Assembly (NCBI GenBank): GCA_003427395.1
Contig: BFEA01000950.1
Span: 183,087 to 211,221 of the forward strand
Direction: 5' to 3'
DNA from: Chara braunii
Lineage: Eukaryota; Streptophyta; Charophyceae; Charales; Characeae
DNA: 28,135 nucleotides
Positions 9,401 to 18,527 of this stretch are shown here, piece after piece. Every line of letters starts with the position of its first letter. The stretch's first letter is position 1. Under the pieces are notes generated by a model. That model was not told the origin of the DNA, searched no databases, and saw only the letters and a program-made list of their open reading frames with translations. A program made the translations under genes and the position numbers.

Positions 9401-12400
9401 CAAACCACCCATGGTAGCACTCTATAGTTGCGGGTGAATGAACTCTGTAATGGAAGACTACCGTCTTCCCCCGAACACAACGCACCCTCATTTTGGCTGT
9501 ATCTGGCCGGAAGTATAACTCGTATACATTCATTTTAGGGTGCGTTGTGCTCGGGGGAAGACGGTAGAGTAGAGAAAGCAATGGCCGACAAATGCTTGCA
9601 AGTACAGACTAAGTAGATTTCATGAGCGGTCAGGCAGCCGCACGCAAGTCAGGCACCTTGTTTTTCGAAGTTCAAAGTCGTTCTTTGTAGGATTAATTAG
9701 TAGTTTATAATCCTATCCGTACCTGAGAGAGGCATACTAAGGTCGTCGACTTCTTGACTATCTCTGGAGTGATATAGTCGTTTGAATGTTCGGGGACTGC
9801 AGACAGCGGGAACACTAACCGTAGTCCCACGCGCCCGCGCCGCTGCTACAGTAGTTTTCCCGCTCCCTTTCCGGATCCCGACCTGTTCTTTCAAAGGGAA
9901 AAGAGGATTGTCCTCCTTTCTGGTAGTGGAATTTCGAAATATCTCCGGTGGAGCGGTGGTTTCCTGTCGACGCGTGTGCCCGCCGGGCGGGCAATTTCCG
10001 TGAATCCTTGCCAATTGCGCTGCATCCAATAGGATTTCGAAAAGAGTCGTGAAAGCGGGTAGGGTTAGGTGTATGACGAGGGGCAAGGCCGTATCAGTCA
10101 GTCCTCCTGATGCTGAGTTTGTTGGATGATAGGTCGGAGGCGAAAGGCAGAGTGAGTGGATTGCCTCCTAATGTTGCCGGCGCCCAACTGGTTAAAACGC
10201 GTACAGGAACGTGCAGTGAAGTTCTGAGTTCTGATGATCACGAGGGTTGGAACATTTCATGTCAATGAAGGTGTCTTGTTCAGGAGCAGATTGGTCATTG
10301 CTTGCCCGACTGTTTCGTTCTCTGCGGTCCTTCCGTGTTCTTATGGATTGGCATTCCATCGTCCTGCTTAGGATTGGTTATCTGACTATAATAGACATAT
10401 TTGATTGATCTGATTAAAGAACGCATCTTCGATCTGATCAGCGTACACGTCTGCGATCGGAAGTAGCGATGGCGTCTTTAGGACTGCTGCTTTTCCAGAT
10501 TGCATGAAGGATTTCGCGCCAGTCTGGGGATATACCTATGCTAAGGGCACATACACAACGACGCTAGGATTTCCCTCCATGCATAGGGCACAATTACGGC
10601 TAGATCCAGTTGACTATGTCCCTTTACGAGCTTTTTTGGTAATTTGTTTTCGTTGATTGTTGGATATGGATTGATGACTACGCAGGGGAGCTCGGGGTGA
10701 AGCCTAAGGATTGCGTACTTTGTTTTCGTTGATTGGTCGATATGGATTGATGATGACTACGCGTGGGAGAAGCGAAAGGGTTGTGCATCTTTTTCACTTG
10801 CTGTGCCCGGATGCTAGAGAGAGGAAATCCGCACATGGGGCGAGACACAGAGTTCAGGCTTTTAAGCCACTGCCACTGGGAGGGGTTGACCCTGGTGAAA
10901 TTGCTACTGTCTCTGCTGGTGCACCTATTCCTCTCGCTACTATCCATCTTTCCCCGAACACAGCGCCCGGTCATTACAGCCGAATCTAATTCAACTTTCA
11001 GGCCAGATACAGATGTCATCCCCCGGCGTTGTGTTTGTGGCAAGAAGGGTAGGCAGGACTTTGGAACGCCCATAGCGCTATCTTGACCTCGACATTTCGT
11101 TTGGGTTGCGTGTCACTGTTGTTTGTGGTATGTGCTGCTGGTTATTATCACGTTTGCCTTGTCTGGCTTTTTGGTCAAAGATCGCAGTGGAATATGTTCC
11201 CGTTGACCCGCGTCGCCGTGTTGTGTGATTGGCGATGCAACCTTGCACAGGTAACGTCGCCGTATGGCGAGCAGCTTCATCTCCAAGAGAGTGTGGAAAG
11301 AGGGCAGTTTGGTTACACAACGAAGGAGTCGGGCAATTATGCGGTCTGTTTCTGGCAGCCGGATTCACGCACCACAGCAACGCTCACGATCGACCTTGAT
11401 TGGAAGCAAGGTGTATTCGCGAAGGATTGGGAACAATTTGCGAAGAAGGAGAAACTTGATGTAAGTATTGACCTCCCGCCTTCTTTGACCTTTCGTTTGT
11501 TTTGAAACCTGCAACGGCGTGAAATAGCAATCCCTTAGCGAATTCGGCGTCCCATGAATAATGACGGGCTGCTATTGACGCACACATATACGGTCTGCTA
11601 CATGTAGGATGGCAGGGTTGGTGTGAGTAAGACCATTTTTCTCAGGGGTATTGCTAACCCTGGGCGATCTCACGCCTGTTTTGGCCTTCCGTTTGTTTTT
11701 TGAAATCTGCAAGGGAGTGAGATAGCAATAACTTGTCGAATTCGGGCGTCCATGAATAATGACGGGCCCCTATCGATTTCCTTTCTTCCACACACACATG
11801 CACAGTGTGCTAGGATTGCTTGCAGAGTTGTTGTTAGTGAAATCGACCACTTTTTTCAGGTGTATCGTTAACTCTGGGTGCCATGGTGAGAGTCCTTAAC
11901 CATCAGTCAAATGCATCCTGGGAAGACTGTCTGTCGGGCTTCAACCTCCTGGCTGATGAGTCGGTGGAAGTCCTGGGAAACAGTCTGGCACAGTCGTGCT
12001 TTTTTTTGTCGAGTTCTGTATAGCGAACATAACAATACACTTATACACGCACATAGATGAGTCCGTGAAAGTCCAACGAAACAATTTGGCACGGTGTTGT
12101 TTTTTGTGTGGAGCTGTGACTACCGCCATGTGATTAGGGAACAGAACGACACATACACATAAGCACACAGCTGCCTTTGTTTTTGGGTGTTTGTGGGTTG
12201 CTATCGTGTTCTGTCATTACCGCGATATGATTCTTTTGGCCATTCCTTTTTGGGAAGCGGAATCCGTGTTAAACCTCGTCAAATCCTATCATAACGTTCC
12301 TGTGTTCTGGTGTTGAAAAAAGAACGATCCTGTGTTCTGGTGTTGAAAAAAGAACGATGCGTGCCATTATGCCGTCGTCCAGCGGTGCCACGATGAATGC

Positions 12401-13728
12401 AGATTTAGGAGAAGAAAAGGAAAAAAAAATGGCCACTGTGAGAAATTTCAAATTCCTTATTATGATATTATTTTTTCAACGCCATTGTATGTTTTGCCTG
12501 CCTACTCGCAGTGGTCTGTCTTTTCCTTCTCTGTTTTCCTTTTATTTACCTTCGTCTCCTGTGTTAATCCTTCTGATGAATCCTCTTTTGTCTACTGCGC
12601 ACCCGGACATAGTTCTTCCTGTCCTTGTTAAACACCCTTGTGAAATTTTGCTGTCCTGATTCGTTCTCCGGTCCTCGATTGCCAGTGGACGTCGTTCTTT
12701 TCGTGGGTCACATTTTGTCCTCAATCATGTGGTTTTTGCTTCCATTTCCGTTCGGTCTGCCCATGGTCGGGCCTCTTGAGCAGTTTCCCTCTCAAGCATG
12801 GTGTTGTCAGTCCTCTCTCAAATCCGACTTCCTCTTTTGCTGCGTCTTTGGCTGTTGGTCAGTATCCTTCTCGAGGGAGTCTTGTCCTACGGCACGGCGG
12901 GATTGGTACCCTGCTCCTGGGCCTGTTTGCCCTACGCTATGGCAGGTTTCATCTCAAGTTGCTTGGAAGCATTGTTAGCTCCTGTACAGGAGTACATGGC
13001 TTTCCACGTGTATGGCCTTTCACTCGGAGGACGAATATCCGAGAGATGGCTGGGAGCAGTGCACAACCAATAGTGACTTGGCGGTGGAATGTGATTGCCA
13101 TCCTGAGGATGGCAGTCGGATTGTAACAAGGGATCATGTGCTGAAAGGGCCCTTGCTCCAACCGTGCACGGTGAGCTATCCCTCTGTACCGGGTAAATGT
13201 AGTCCTTGGAAGAGTCTCATTACTCTCTTGGAAATGGTGTGGTGCTAAAGAATGGTGTGATGGCTTCTATTTCCTCTTGCAGACCCTTGAGCTGGAGCTG
13301 AGAAAGTTGGAAGAGCAAGCGCAAGCTATCCACGATGAAATGCTATACATGAAGGAGAGGTGCGTTTCCATGCCCCTTGAGCCCTGGATCGATTTTGGAG
13401 TAAACAGTGCCTGATTTCACAAGCGTAGGTTCTTTGGTGTGCCTGTGTTCTTCCAACCATCCTGATTTAGAATGCTGGTTGGTCAATTTCGATGTAAATC
13501 TCGACATTTTCCCCCCACTTAGGTTCTCTGGTGTGTCTGTTCTCTTTCAATCGTCCTGATTCATGTTGCTGGTTTGCTGGTTTTGACGTACTGCCTGTGT
13601 AATTTTTCCAACCATTCTGATTTGGGGTTGGGTAGGATGGAAGGGTGAGGCATTGAGTCAGATTTTCACCTCGTAAAGCAGGGGTGTTGGTTGGGGGGAG
13701 CCGTGGGCGCATGGGTAGGTGGGTGAGC

Positions 13729-13816
<88 letters not shown>

Positions 13817-16800
13817 CCATGCCTGTCAGCAAACTGGAGGTGCGGATGGCATCTAAGGTTTTGTCTCGTGGCTGAGGGACAGTACTCACTAGAGTCTGGA
13901 GCGGCTACCACGGTAAGCGTTTGTGATTGGAATCTTCGAGTGCTTGTTGATTGCTCAAAGGCGAACCACTACCGTCAGCACCTAGGTTGTGAACAATGGT
14001 GTCTGCATTGCTTGGGATTGTGTTCTATCTTTCCAGTTGCTGTGTCTTCATTTGTTTATGAAATGAGTCTTTCCCAACCTTATATCAATGGAACTGAAGC
14101 ACTGATCACTTGGTGTACGGTGGAACCTTTGTGAGATTATTACGAAACGAGTTTGCGAAAGAAGTGTTTCCTATGATTTCTTGCAGCAAGCAACTCTGCT
14201 GTCGAGCCTGTGTGAGCACGATGCGTGCCAGGAAATAGAATCCTTCTCCAGCCTGTGTGAGCACGATGTGTGCCAGGAAATAGAATCCTTCTCCAGCCTG
14301 TGTGAGCACGATGTGTGCCAGGAAATAGAATCCTTCTCCCGTAATGACTATGCAAGTTTTGGTTATTGGGAGGCTTCTCAGTGGATAACGCGACCTTAGT
14401 GTGACCCTGTTACCTATAAACCCCATAGGATGTGAAGTCGTCGTTGCCCACGAAGTGGACAACAATTAAAATCGGATGCAATGCGCCTTTTCTGGTGATG
14501 ACTATGTGAGTTTTGGTTATGGGGAGGTTTCGTAGTGGATAACGCAACCTTAGTGCGGCCCTTTTACCTATAACCGCCACAGGACGTGTAGCCATCGTTG
14601 CCCACGGAATGGACACAACAATTGAAATCGGGTGCAATGCGGGCCACCGAGAAGTGGCACGCCTGCCATGGTGTGAAGCTCAGGAGACTCCTTCACCTTC
14701 AAAAGAGAGCTGACAACTCTTTCGGATTCAAATGTTTCCGGCGAAGAAAGCCAGAATGAAAGGCCCAGTGGGAAGGGGGGTTTCGTTGGTGATTTTCCAT
14801 GCACAAGGGGCTCTACCGCCATGTGACTTTCTTCATTCCAATCGGAGTACAGAGATTGGAGGTCCCAGCTATATACTGCTGAGCCTGGCTGAGCAGTCCT
14901 GCGGTCTGCAATCAGGACAGTGGATCTGATGTCTGATCGATGGTCCTGATCGCAGGCCCAAATCCTGGTGGGCAAAAACGGCCTGCCTGGGTCGCTACCG
15001 GATGTCCAGGCGGCCCTGCTGATGCAGCAGGGTCCTGAGGGCTGGGTCAGGCACAAACGGACGAATGCCTGGTCCAGTCCCGCATACGGAAAAATCTGAA
15101 CCTGGCCTACAATAAGCGAAACGTAAGTCCACTGGTCCGAACAGGCAGATCCGAACATGCATCTGCCTGTTCGGACAATCAGAAAAGTCTGAACCGACAC
15201 AGACGAAAATAGTCCCAGCAAAAGTAATGGATGCCGAGTAAAGGAGAGCACTTGTGGAACCAAGTGTGGTGCCTGGCCTGGAAAATGGCCGCGGGCCCCC
15301 ATGTTGCTCACCAACAATGGGTGCACGGCATGGGGGCCTGGAACAACTGCCGGGCCCCAAAAGGGGCCCCGTGTAGGGGCCTCAGCATGTTACAGGATCA
15401 CTGGGAAAAGCCAGCCCCACACGGTCCTCGATGTTATAATTGGTGCCTTTTATGGTGCACAATGGTGTATTGAAGGATCCCTGGAGGCCAAAGGTCCTGG
15501 AGCTGTAAATCATGGATCTCTGTATTTTTTCTAGTTAAATAGATTCCCCAAATACTCGAAAGGCAAATAATCTTTGAAAATGTTAGATATTTCACTAAAT
15601 CCATTATCTGATATTTGCTCACTGTCTAGGGCGTGTCAGAGTGCATACTGTTCTTTTGGGTTCCTGCTGATGACCTGCTTGTTAGAAGTTAGAACCCAAC
15701 GCATGGGGATCATTCACTTAGAAATATAAGCGGACAGGGACTCTGCACTTCGCACCTTCCGAGGTGTTCCGGCACATAGCAAGATTACGAGACTCGTACT
15801 CAGAACCTCAGGATGCTGTTTGGATGCAAGGAGATTCAGGAGCTGATGGCTTTTTCTAATCTGTTGGTAACTGTTTAAGCTGTGATGGAATTGTGTTTTA
15901 TGTGTTGGTGACCTTTTTATGCTGTATGTAAGGTTGAAAGGAGATTATGCTGTTATGAACATCATTGTCCGTTGAAATTTTATCAACGCTCACTCACAGG
16001 AACTCCCGTACACGCCCATACATGCACAGAAGGAAGGGGAGAGGTAGTGTCACACTGCCCAACAGAAAGATCGCAGCGGAAGACTCAGAGGAGCGGAGTG
16101 ACAGAACACACGAAACTGTGGATTCTTTCCACACAAGTCCCAACAATCATTCATAGAAGACAACCGAGAGATCACAGCCAGAAATCAATGAAGAGATGAC
16201 AACTCAAACACAGTATTACAACTGTTTATTAAACTCAGAGCATCGTTTTCCCTGAATAACCTCAGATCCCTGTTGCGCTACCCTCAGAGGGGTAGCGCTT
16301 CAACCCCACACACACCGAGCAGCTAAAAATAGCGCCAGCACCCCAGGTAACACCCAGCGCCACCCTGACATCCAACTCAGTGGCCTGCGCCAAGATGAAA
16401 CAGGCTCCCAGAGCCAATCGCCACCGAGATGATGAAGAAGAAGCTCAGCGCCAACAGTCCCTGATGAAGACGAAGTCCAGACGATGATATCCTCTGAGAA
16501 GATGCAGCTATGGCTGCATCGCCACTGGGACCCTACTCCTGAGGAGGGTCAGCAGTGCACCACGTGCTCCAACGCATCAGACCTCTGATAGCCCAGACCG
16601 CTTTGACTCCCAGAGAGTCAGAGCGGACAGCATTGACCCCAGTCTGGTCAGCATTGACCCCAGTCTGGTCAGCGCTCCGATACCATGTGCGCAGCAACTT
16701 CCACCACGAAGTGTCAACTGCCAAAAGCCCAGGACCGATGTCCCCATCCTGTCTATACCCTAGACTAGCCTAGACACGACCTAGACCGAACTGACTGACC

Positions 16801-17478
16801 GACCGATACCGTTTCTGTTTCGGTCGCTAGGGCCTCTCCCTACCCGGCTATAGGCTACAGGACCGTCTATCAGTGTAGGCCCATTGGGCCTGTCTGTCCT
16901 AGGGGTAGCCCGGGTCTGCTATTCGCGGTTAGTGTAACTGTAGGAAATTCGAGTTAGTACCAGGCCCATATCTCCTATATTTACAAATATGTCCCTCACG
17001 AATTTTCCTTGCAGGTAGGTCTCTCGGTTATCCCTCGGCCAAACAAAATTACAAATCTGTCCCTACCTATGGTACAGCCTCGTCTGAGAGAGGCTACAGG
17101 CAGCCTGGAACCAGCAAGTCGTTGCAATGCCCTGTTGCATTGTTTAATCTGTCACTTGTGTTTTTAGATGTACATGAGGTGGAAAAAATGTTTTATGTGC
17201 TAAGGAATTGTTATTGGTTTGCATCATCTCAAAGTAAACTTTTGAGGCAGGAATAAGATTTTATGGCACTGTGCGCCGATGCACTGATTCTTTGATTGCA
17301 TGGAATCTGTGTTTTGCTTGGTTGTGTCTTCAGGGAGTCTGAAATGCGCGACTTAAACGAGTTGACCAACTCGAGGGTGGCCTGGTTTAGCATCTCCTCA
17401 TTGTTTATCTGCTTAGCTGTCGCGGGTTGGCAGCTGTATCATCTGAAGAGTTACTTTGAAAGGAAGAAGTTGCTGTAG
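6240..17478 (+). CDS. p24 family (GOLD/emp24) cargo receptor, delta type, four exons
   Basis: Exons 6240-6449, 11251-11460, 13283-13359 and 17334-17478 join to 642 bases, or 213 residues plus stop, the usual length for the family. Residues 1-25 form a signal peptide ending before LRFDL. The GOLD domain follows, with the Cys37-Cys103 pair expected to form a disulfide. Residues about 141-175 are a Leu/Glu-rich coiled coil used for p24 oligomers. A transmembrane segment spans about 181-203. The 10-residue cytosolic tail carries an aromatic YF pair (206-207) and a C-terminal KKLL dilysine signal for COPI. p24 proteins cycle between ER and Golgi in COPI and COPII vesicles and act as cargo adaptors, including for GPI-anchored proteins. 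The motifs VTSPYG, KDWEQ.AKKEK and TNSRVAW point to plant p24-delta. All junctions are GT-AG and keep frame. Confidence 0.93.
7529..7642. mobile_element. Hairpin MITE, copy 1
   Basis: The terminal inverted repeats 7529-7563 and 7608-7642 match at 33 of 35 bases and begin CTACCTTCTTCCCC. Similarity continues inward so that nearly the whole 114-bp element folds into one hairpin with arms of about 50 bp and a loop of about 10. It carries no ORF and no clear target-site duplication. The conserved interior reads like GGTCATTATAGCTGTATTT. Confidence 0.8.
8239..8333. repeat. Short inverted repeat (12-bp arms)
   Basis: GATGACGTTCAT at 8239-8250 is perfectly inverted at 8322-8333. The roughly 95-bp span could be a small foldback element. 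It has no relation to the nearby CTACC-type MITEs. Confidence 0.5.
8518..8632. mobile_element. Degraded hairpin MITE, copy 4 of the intron 1 family
   Basis: The right arm (8595-8632) and the interior CGTTATCGCTGTATCTAG match the other copies in order. The left arm is poor. The length of about 115 bp agrees with the better copies. Confidence 0.4.
9459..9567. mobile_element. Hairpin MITE, copy 2
   Basis: The arms 9459-9487 and 9539-9567 are inverted with one mismatch and begin CTACCGTCTTCCCCCGA. The interior GGCTGTATCTGGCC matches the family. It is 109 bp with no ORF. Confidence 0.8.
10643..10795 (+). repeat. Tandem duplication, period about 76 bp
   Basis: TTTGTTTTCGTTGATTG starts at 10643 and again at 10719, followed both times by GATATGGATTGATGA and GACTACGC. 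The second halves diverge. Confidence 0.7.
10937..11052. mobile_element. Hairpin MITE, copy 3 (diverged)
   Basis: The left arm has CCCCGAACACAGCGCCCGGTCATTACAGCC-like sequence (10951-10981). The right arm (about 11012-11052) is its imperfect inverse ending GGGTAG. Length (116 bp) and interior fit the family. Confidence 0.6.
11251..11460 (+). CDS. p24 exon 2 (main part of GOLD domain)
   Basis: Encodes residues 71-140 in phase 0, from VTSPYGEQ to KKEKLD, between TTGCACAG and GTAAGT. It holds Cys103 in NYAVCFW and the [12 protein letters not shown] stretch typical of plant p24-delta. Confidence 0.93.
11468..11890 (+). repeat. Diverged tandem duplication, unit about 200-215 bp
   Basis: The two units begin near 11468 and near 11667. 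Matching landmarks are TTTGACCTTTCGTTTG with TTGGCCTTCCGTTTG, CATGAATAATGACGGGC in both, and CAGGGGTATTGCTAAC with CAGGTGTATCGTTAAC. The first unit starts inside the exon 2 donor region. Confidence 0.75.
11951..12175 (+). repeat. Tandem repeat (period about 101 bp) carrying a hammerhead-ribozyme-like core
   Basis: Unit 1 has CTGATGAG (11953-11960) and GAAAC (11977-11981). Unit 2 has GATGAG (12056-12061) and CGAAAC (12077-12082). The spacing is the same. Together they contain the two invariant boxes of the hammerhead ribozyme, but neither unit has both boxes perfect with a paired stem II. In unit 2, ACAA and TTGT can form a short stem III ahead of a GTT triplet. This may be a relic rather than an active ribozyme. 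A partial third unit is likely near 11915-11940. Confidence 0.35.
12301..12360 (+). repeat. Near-exact 30-bp tandem duplication
   Basis: TGTGTTCTGGTGTTGAAAAA and the next ten bases occur at 12301-12330 and 12331-12360 with only one difference. Confidence 0.9.
13283..13359 (+). CDS. p24 exon 3 (coiled coil)
   Basis: Encodes residues 141-165 plus two bases of Arg166, between CTCTTGCAG and AG|GTGCGT. The Leu/Glu-rich heptads ([12 protein letters not shown]) form the oligomerisation helix. Confidence 0.92.
13731..13814. repeat. Compound (GT)n(GA)n microsatellite
   Basis: GT repeats run 13731-13785, directly followed by GA repeats to 13814. Confidence 0.98.
14205..14339 (+). repeat. Three exact-length 45-bp tandem repeats
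   Basis: Units lie at 14205-14249, 14250-14294 and 14295-14339 and start AGCCTGTGTGAGCACGATG; only one base differs in unit 1. Because 45 is a multiple of three, one frame stays open and would read a 15-residue unit with [11 protein letters not shown]. It lies in an intron, so protein coding is doubtful. Confidence 0.95.
14341..14641 (+). repeat. Tandem duplication, period about 157 bp
   Basis: Shared landmarks are GACTATGCAAGTTTTGGTTA with GACTATGTGAGTTTTGGTTA, GTGGATAACGC, TTACCTATAA and the unit end GCAATGCG (ending at 14484 and 14641). Confidence 0.85.
14901..14958. repeat. Imperfect inverted repeat
   Basis: GTCTGCAATCAGGAC (ending 14918) is inverted at 14943-14958 as GTCCTGATCGCAGGCC, with few mismatches. 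Confidence 0.5.
15014..15032. repeat. Hairpin, 7-bp arms
   Basis: CCCTGCT, loop GATGC, AGCAGGG. It sits in the same GC-rich block as the larger palindrome at 15136-15175. Confidence 0.55.
15136..15175. repeat. Perfect 15-bp hairpin
   Basis: TCCGAACAGGCAGAT at 15136-15150 is exactly inverted at 15161-15175 around a 10-base loop. Confidence 0.85.
15352..15369. repeat. GC-rich hairpin GGGCCCC-AAAA-GGGGCCC
   Basis: Perfect 7-bp arms around four A residues. Confidence 0.7.
16275..16298. repeat. Perfect 9-bp hairpin
   Basis: GCGCTACCC, loop TCAGAG, GGGTAGCGC. It lies in the presumed internal region of the minus-strand LTR element. Confidence 0.7.
16501..16520. repeat. Perfect 8-bp hairpin
   Basis: GATGCAGC, loop TATG, GCTGCATC. 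Confidence 0.65.
16628..16669. repeat. Exact 21-bp tandem duplication
   Basis: The unit CAGCATTGACCCCAGTCTGG plus one T occurs at 16628-16648 and 16649-16669, directly beside the LTR primer binding site. Confidence 0.9.
16674..16685 (-). promoter_or_regulatory. Primer binding site for initiator-Met tRNA (LTR retrotransposon, minus strand)
   Basis: The plus strand reads GCTCCGATACCA, which is the 3' end of plant tRNAi-Met with one change. On the minus strand this is TGGTATCGGAGC, the Copia-type primer binding site. It directly abuts the LTR end at 16686. Confidence 0.65.
16686..17098 (-). mobile_element. Probable Copia-type 5' LTR (minus strand), 413 bp
   Basis: On the minus strand it starts TGTAGCC at 17098 and ends GCGCACA at 16686, so it has TGT...ACA ends, and the primer binding site follows with no gap. 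The internal region would extend leftward, but no gag or pol frame is seen in 15400-16673 and no second LTR was found. This makes it a truncated element or a non-autonomous (TRIM/LARD-like) one. The end coordinate rests on the TG/CA rule only. Confidence 0.5.
17334..17478 (+). CDS. p24 exon 4 (transmembrane segment and sorting tail)
   Basis: Completes Arg166 and encodes residues 167-213. [10 protein letters not shown] leads into a hydrophobic span (about 181-203), then the cytosolic tail [12 protein letters not shown] and TAG. The tail has the aromatic pair and the terminal KKxx COPI signal. Confidence 0.94.
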
Positions 17479-18423
17479 AAGCTGGTAGGAGAGTGGCAGC
17501 AGCAGTTGATTTGCCGTCTTCGTGTACTGCCATTTTTAACTCAGTTAAAGCATCCAGGCGTGTTGTGAAGGAGCAGGTATGTGGGTCTGGGATCAGCGGC
17601 TGGAGGGACAGGAGGCAGGAGGGGTCTGCTCCTTGAGCAGATGTCAGGTCGGGAGGAGGGGTCAGCTTAGGAAGAACTACGGCCATAATTGACTCACGTG
17701 ATGCACTTTGGAAATGCCACGGTTGGCCCGACAGCATGCAGGGTCCGTGACGTTGCTCTCGTGTTGAGACTGAGGGATCCAGTTGTTGATTTTCAATGTG
17801 TCTAGTGCACTGTTTATCATTTATCTGTTGAGGGTCGCACCAAGTTGGGACTCCTGGGAGGAGGAGCAGAGGGGGAGGGGAGGGGGCAGCTTAAGGTTGG
17901 AAGATGTTGTGGGTGGCCAGGATCGGGGAAATCTTGGCCTGAAAGCAGCATGTCCTTTGGTCGCTCCAGGTCTGGTCATTCATGTAGAGGGGTATGGGAA
18001 ATGACCTCCATATCTGTTTCTTTTTCATGGGTGCATGCTTCTGGTGGTTGCTGGCAGCGTGATTTGATGCAGTTATCAGCTAGAAGCCTAGAATTCAATT
18101 GCAGTGGCGGGGTCTAATCCATTCAGGCCATGTTTGGCGGAGCTATGAGCGATCCGAGATGCCATGGGAGCGTCAAGCCATTGCTTTGGCGATACGGGTG
18201 GATGTTTGGCAGGTGGTTTGGAGAAGGAAAAGGTCTGCGGGATAAGGGACCGGACTTATGGGGAGTCCCGAGGGGTGCTGCTTGGAGAAGGAAAAGGTCG
18301 CAGCCCAGGAATTAGTTTGTATCAAGGCCAGGCAAGCATGTGTGTTATGCCATCTTCTTTGGTGGGCATGAGCTGTGTATGATTTTCTACCCAGTACTGC
18401 TGAGCTCTTCAGCGTTGAGCAGT
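17479..18423 (+). other. 3' flank of p24, including its 3' UTR
   Basis: I found no convincing polyadenylation signal. A copy of TTGGAGAAGGAAAAGGTC occurs near 18219 and again near 18282. No gene is seen. Confidence 0.4.
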
Positions 18424-18527
18424 ATTTCATTCAGGATGCGAGTGGCCGTGACATATCGTAGATAGTCTTATCTGCATTTCATTCAGGATGGGAGTGGCCG
18501 TGACATATCGTGGATAGTCTTACCTTT
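18424..18527. repeat. Tandem duplication, period 52 bp
   Basis: ATTTCATTCAGGATG begins at 18424 and 18476. Both units continue with GAGTGGCCGTGACATATCGT and GATAGTCTTA, with few differences. Confidence 0.9.

Larger units (their letters stand above)
6450..11250 (+). other. p24 intron 1 (4.8 kb)
   Basis: Runs from GTACGT to TTGCACAG. Outside the four hairpin MITEs and a few short duplications listed separately, the stretches 6450-7528, 7643-8238, 8633-9458, 9568-10642 and 10796-10936 show T-rich or mixed sequence with no coding or RNA gene I can support. Confidence 0.9.
11461..13282 (+). other. p24 intron 2 (1.8 kb)
   Basis: GTAAGT donor, CTCTTGCAG acceptor. The first 700 bases are largely tandem duplications (listed separately). 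The stretch 12361-13282 shows no gene or RNA I can support. Confidence 0.9.
14568..15326 (-). other. Unassigned 252-codon open frame antisense in intron 3
   Basis: The longest uninterrupted frame in the window. It resembles no family I know, has no conserved-looking motif and overlaps several hairpins. It is probably chance openness in a GC-rich repeat, and it is recorded because a frame this long is not common by chance. Confidence 0.12.
13360..17333 (+). other. p24 intron 3 (4.0 kb)
   Basis: GTGCGT donor, GTGTCTTCAG acceptor. It contains a microsatellite, tandem repeats, hairpins and a minus-strand LTR fragment, all listed separately. The stretches 13360-13730, 13815-14204, 15380-16274 and 17099-17333 hold nothing I can name. 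Confidence 0.9.

Noticed and set aside
14205-14339. CRISPR array
   Set aside because: The units are directly adjacent with no spacers, and the context is a eukaryotic intron.
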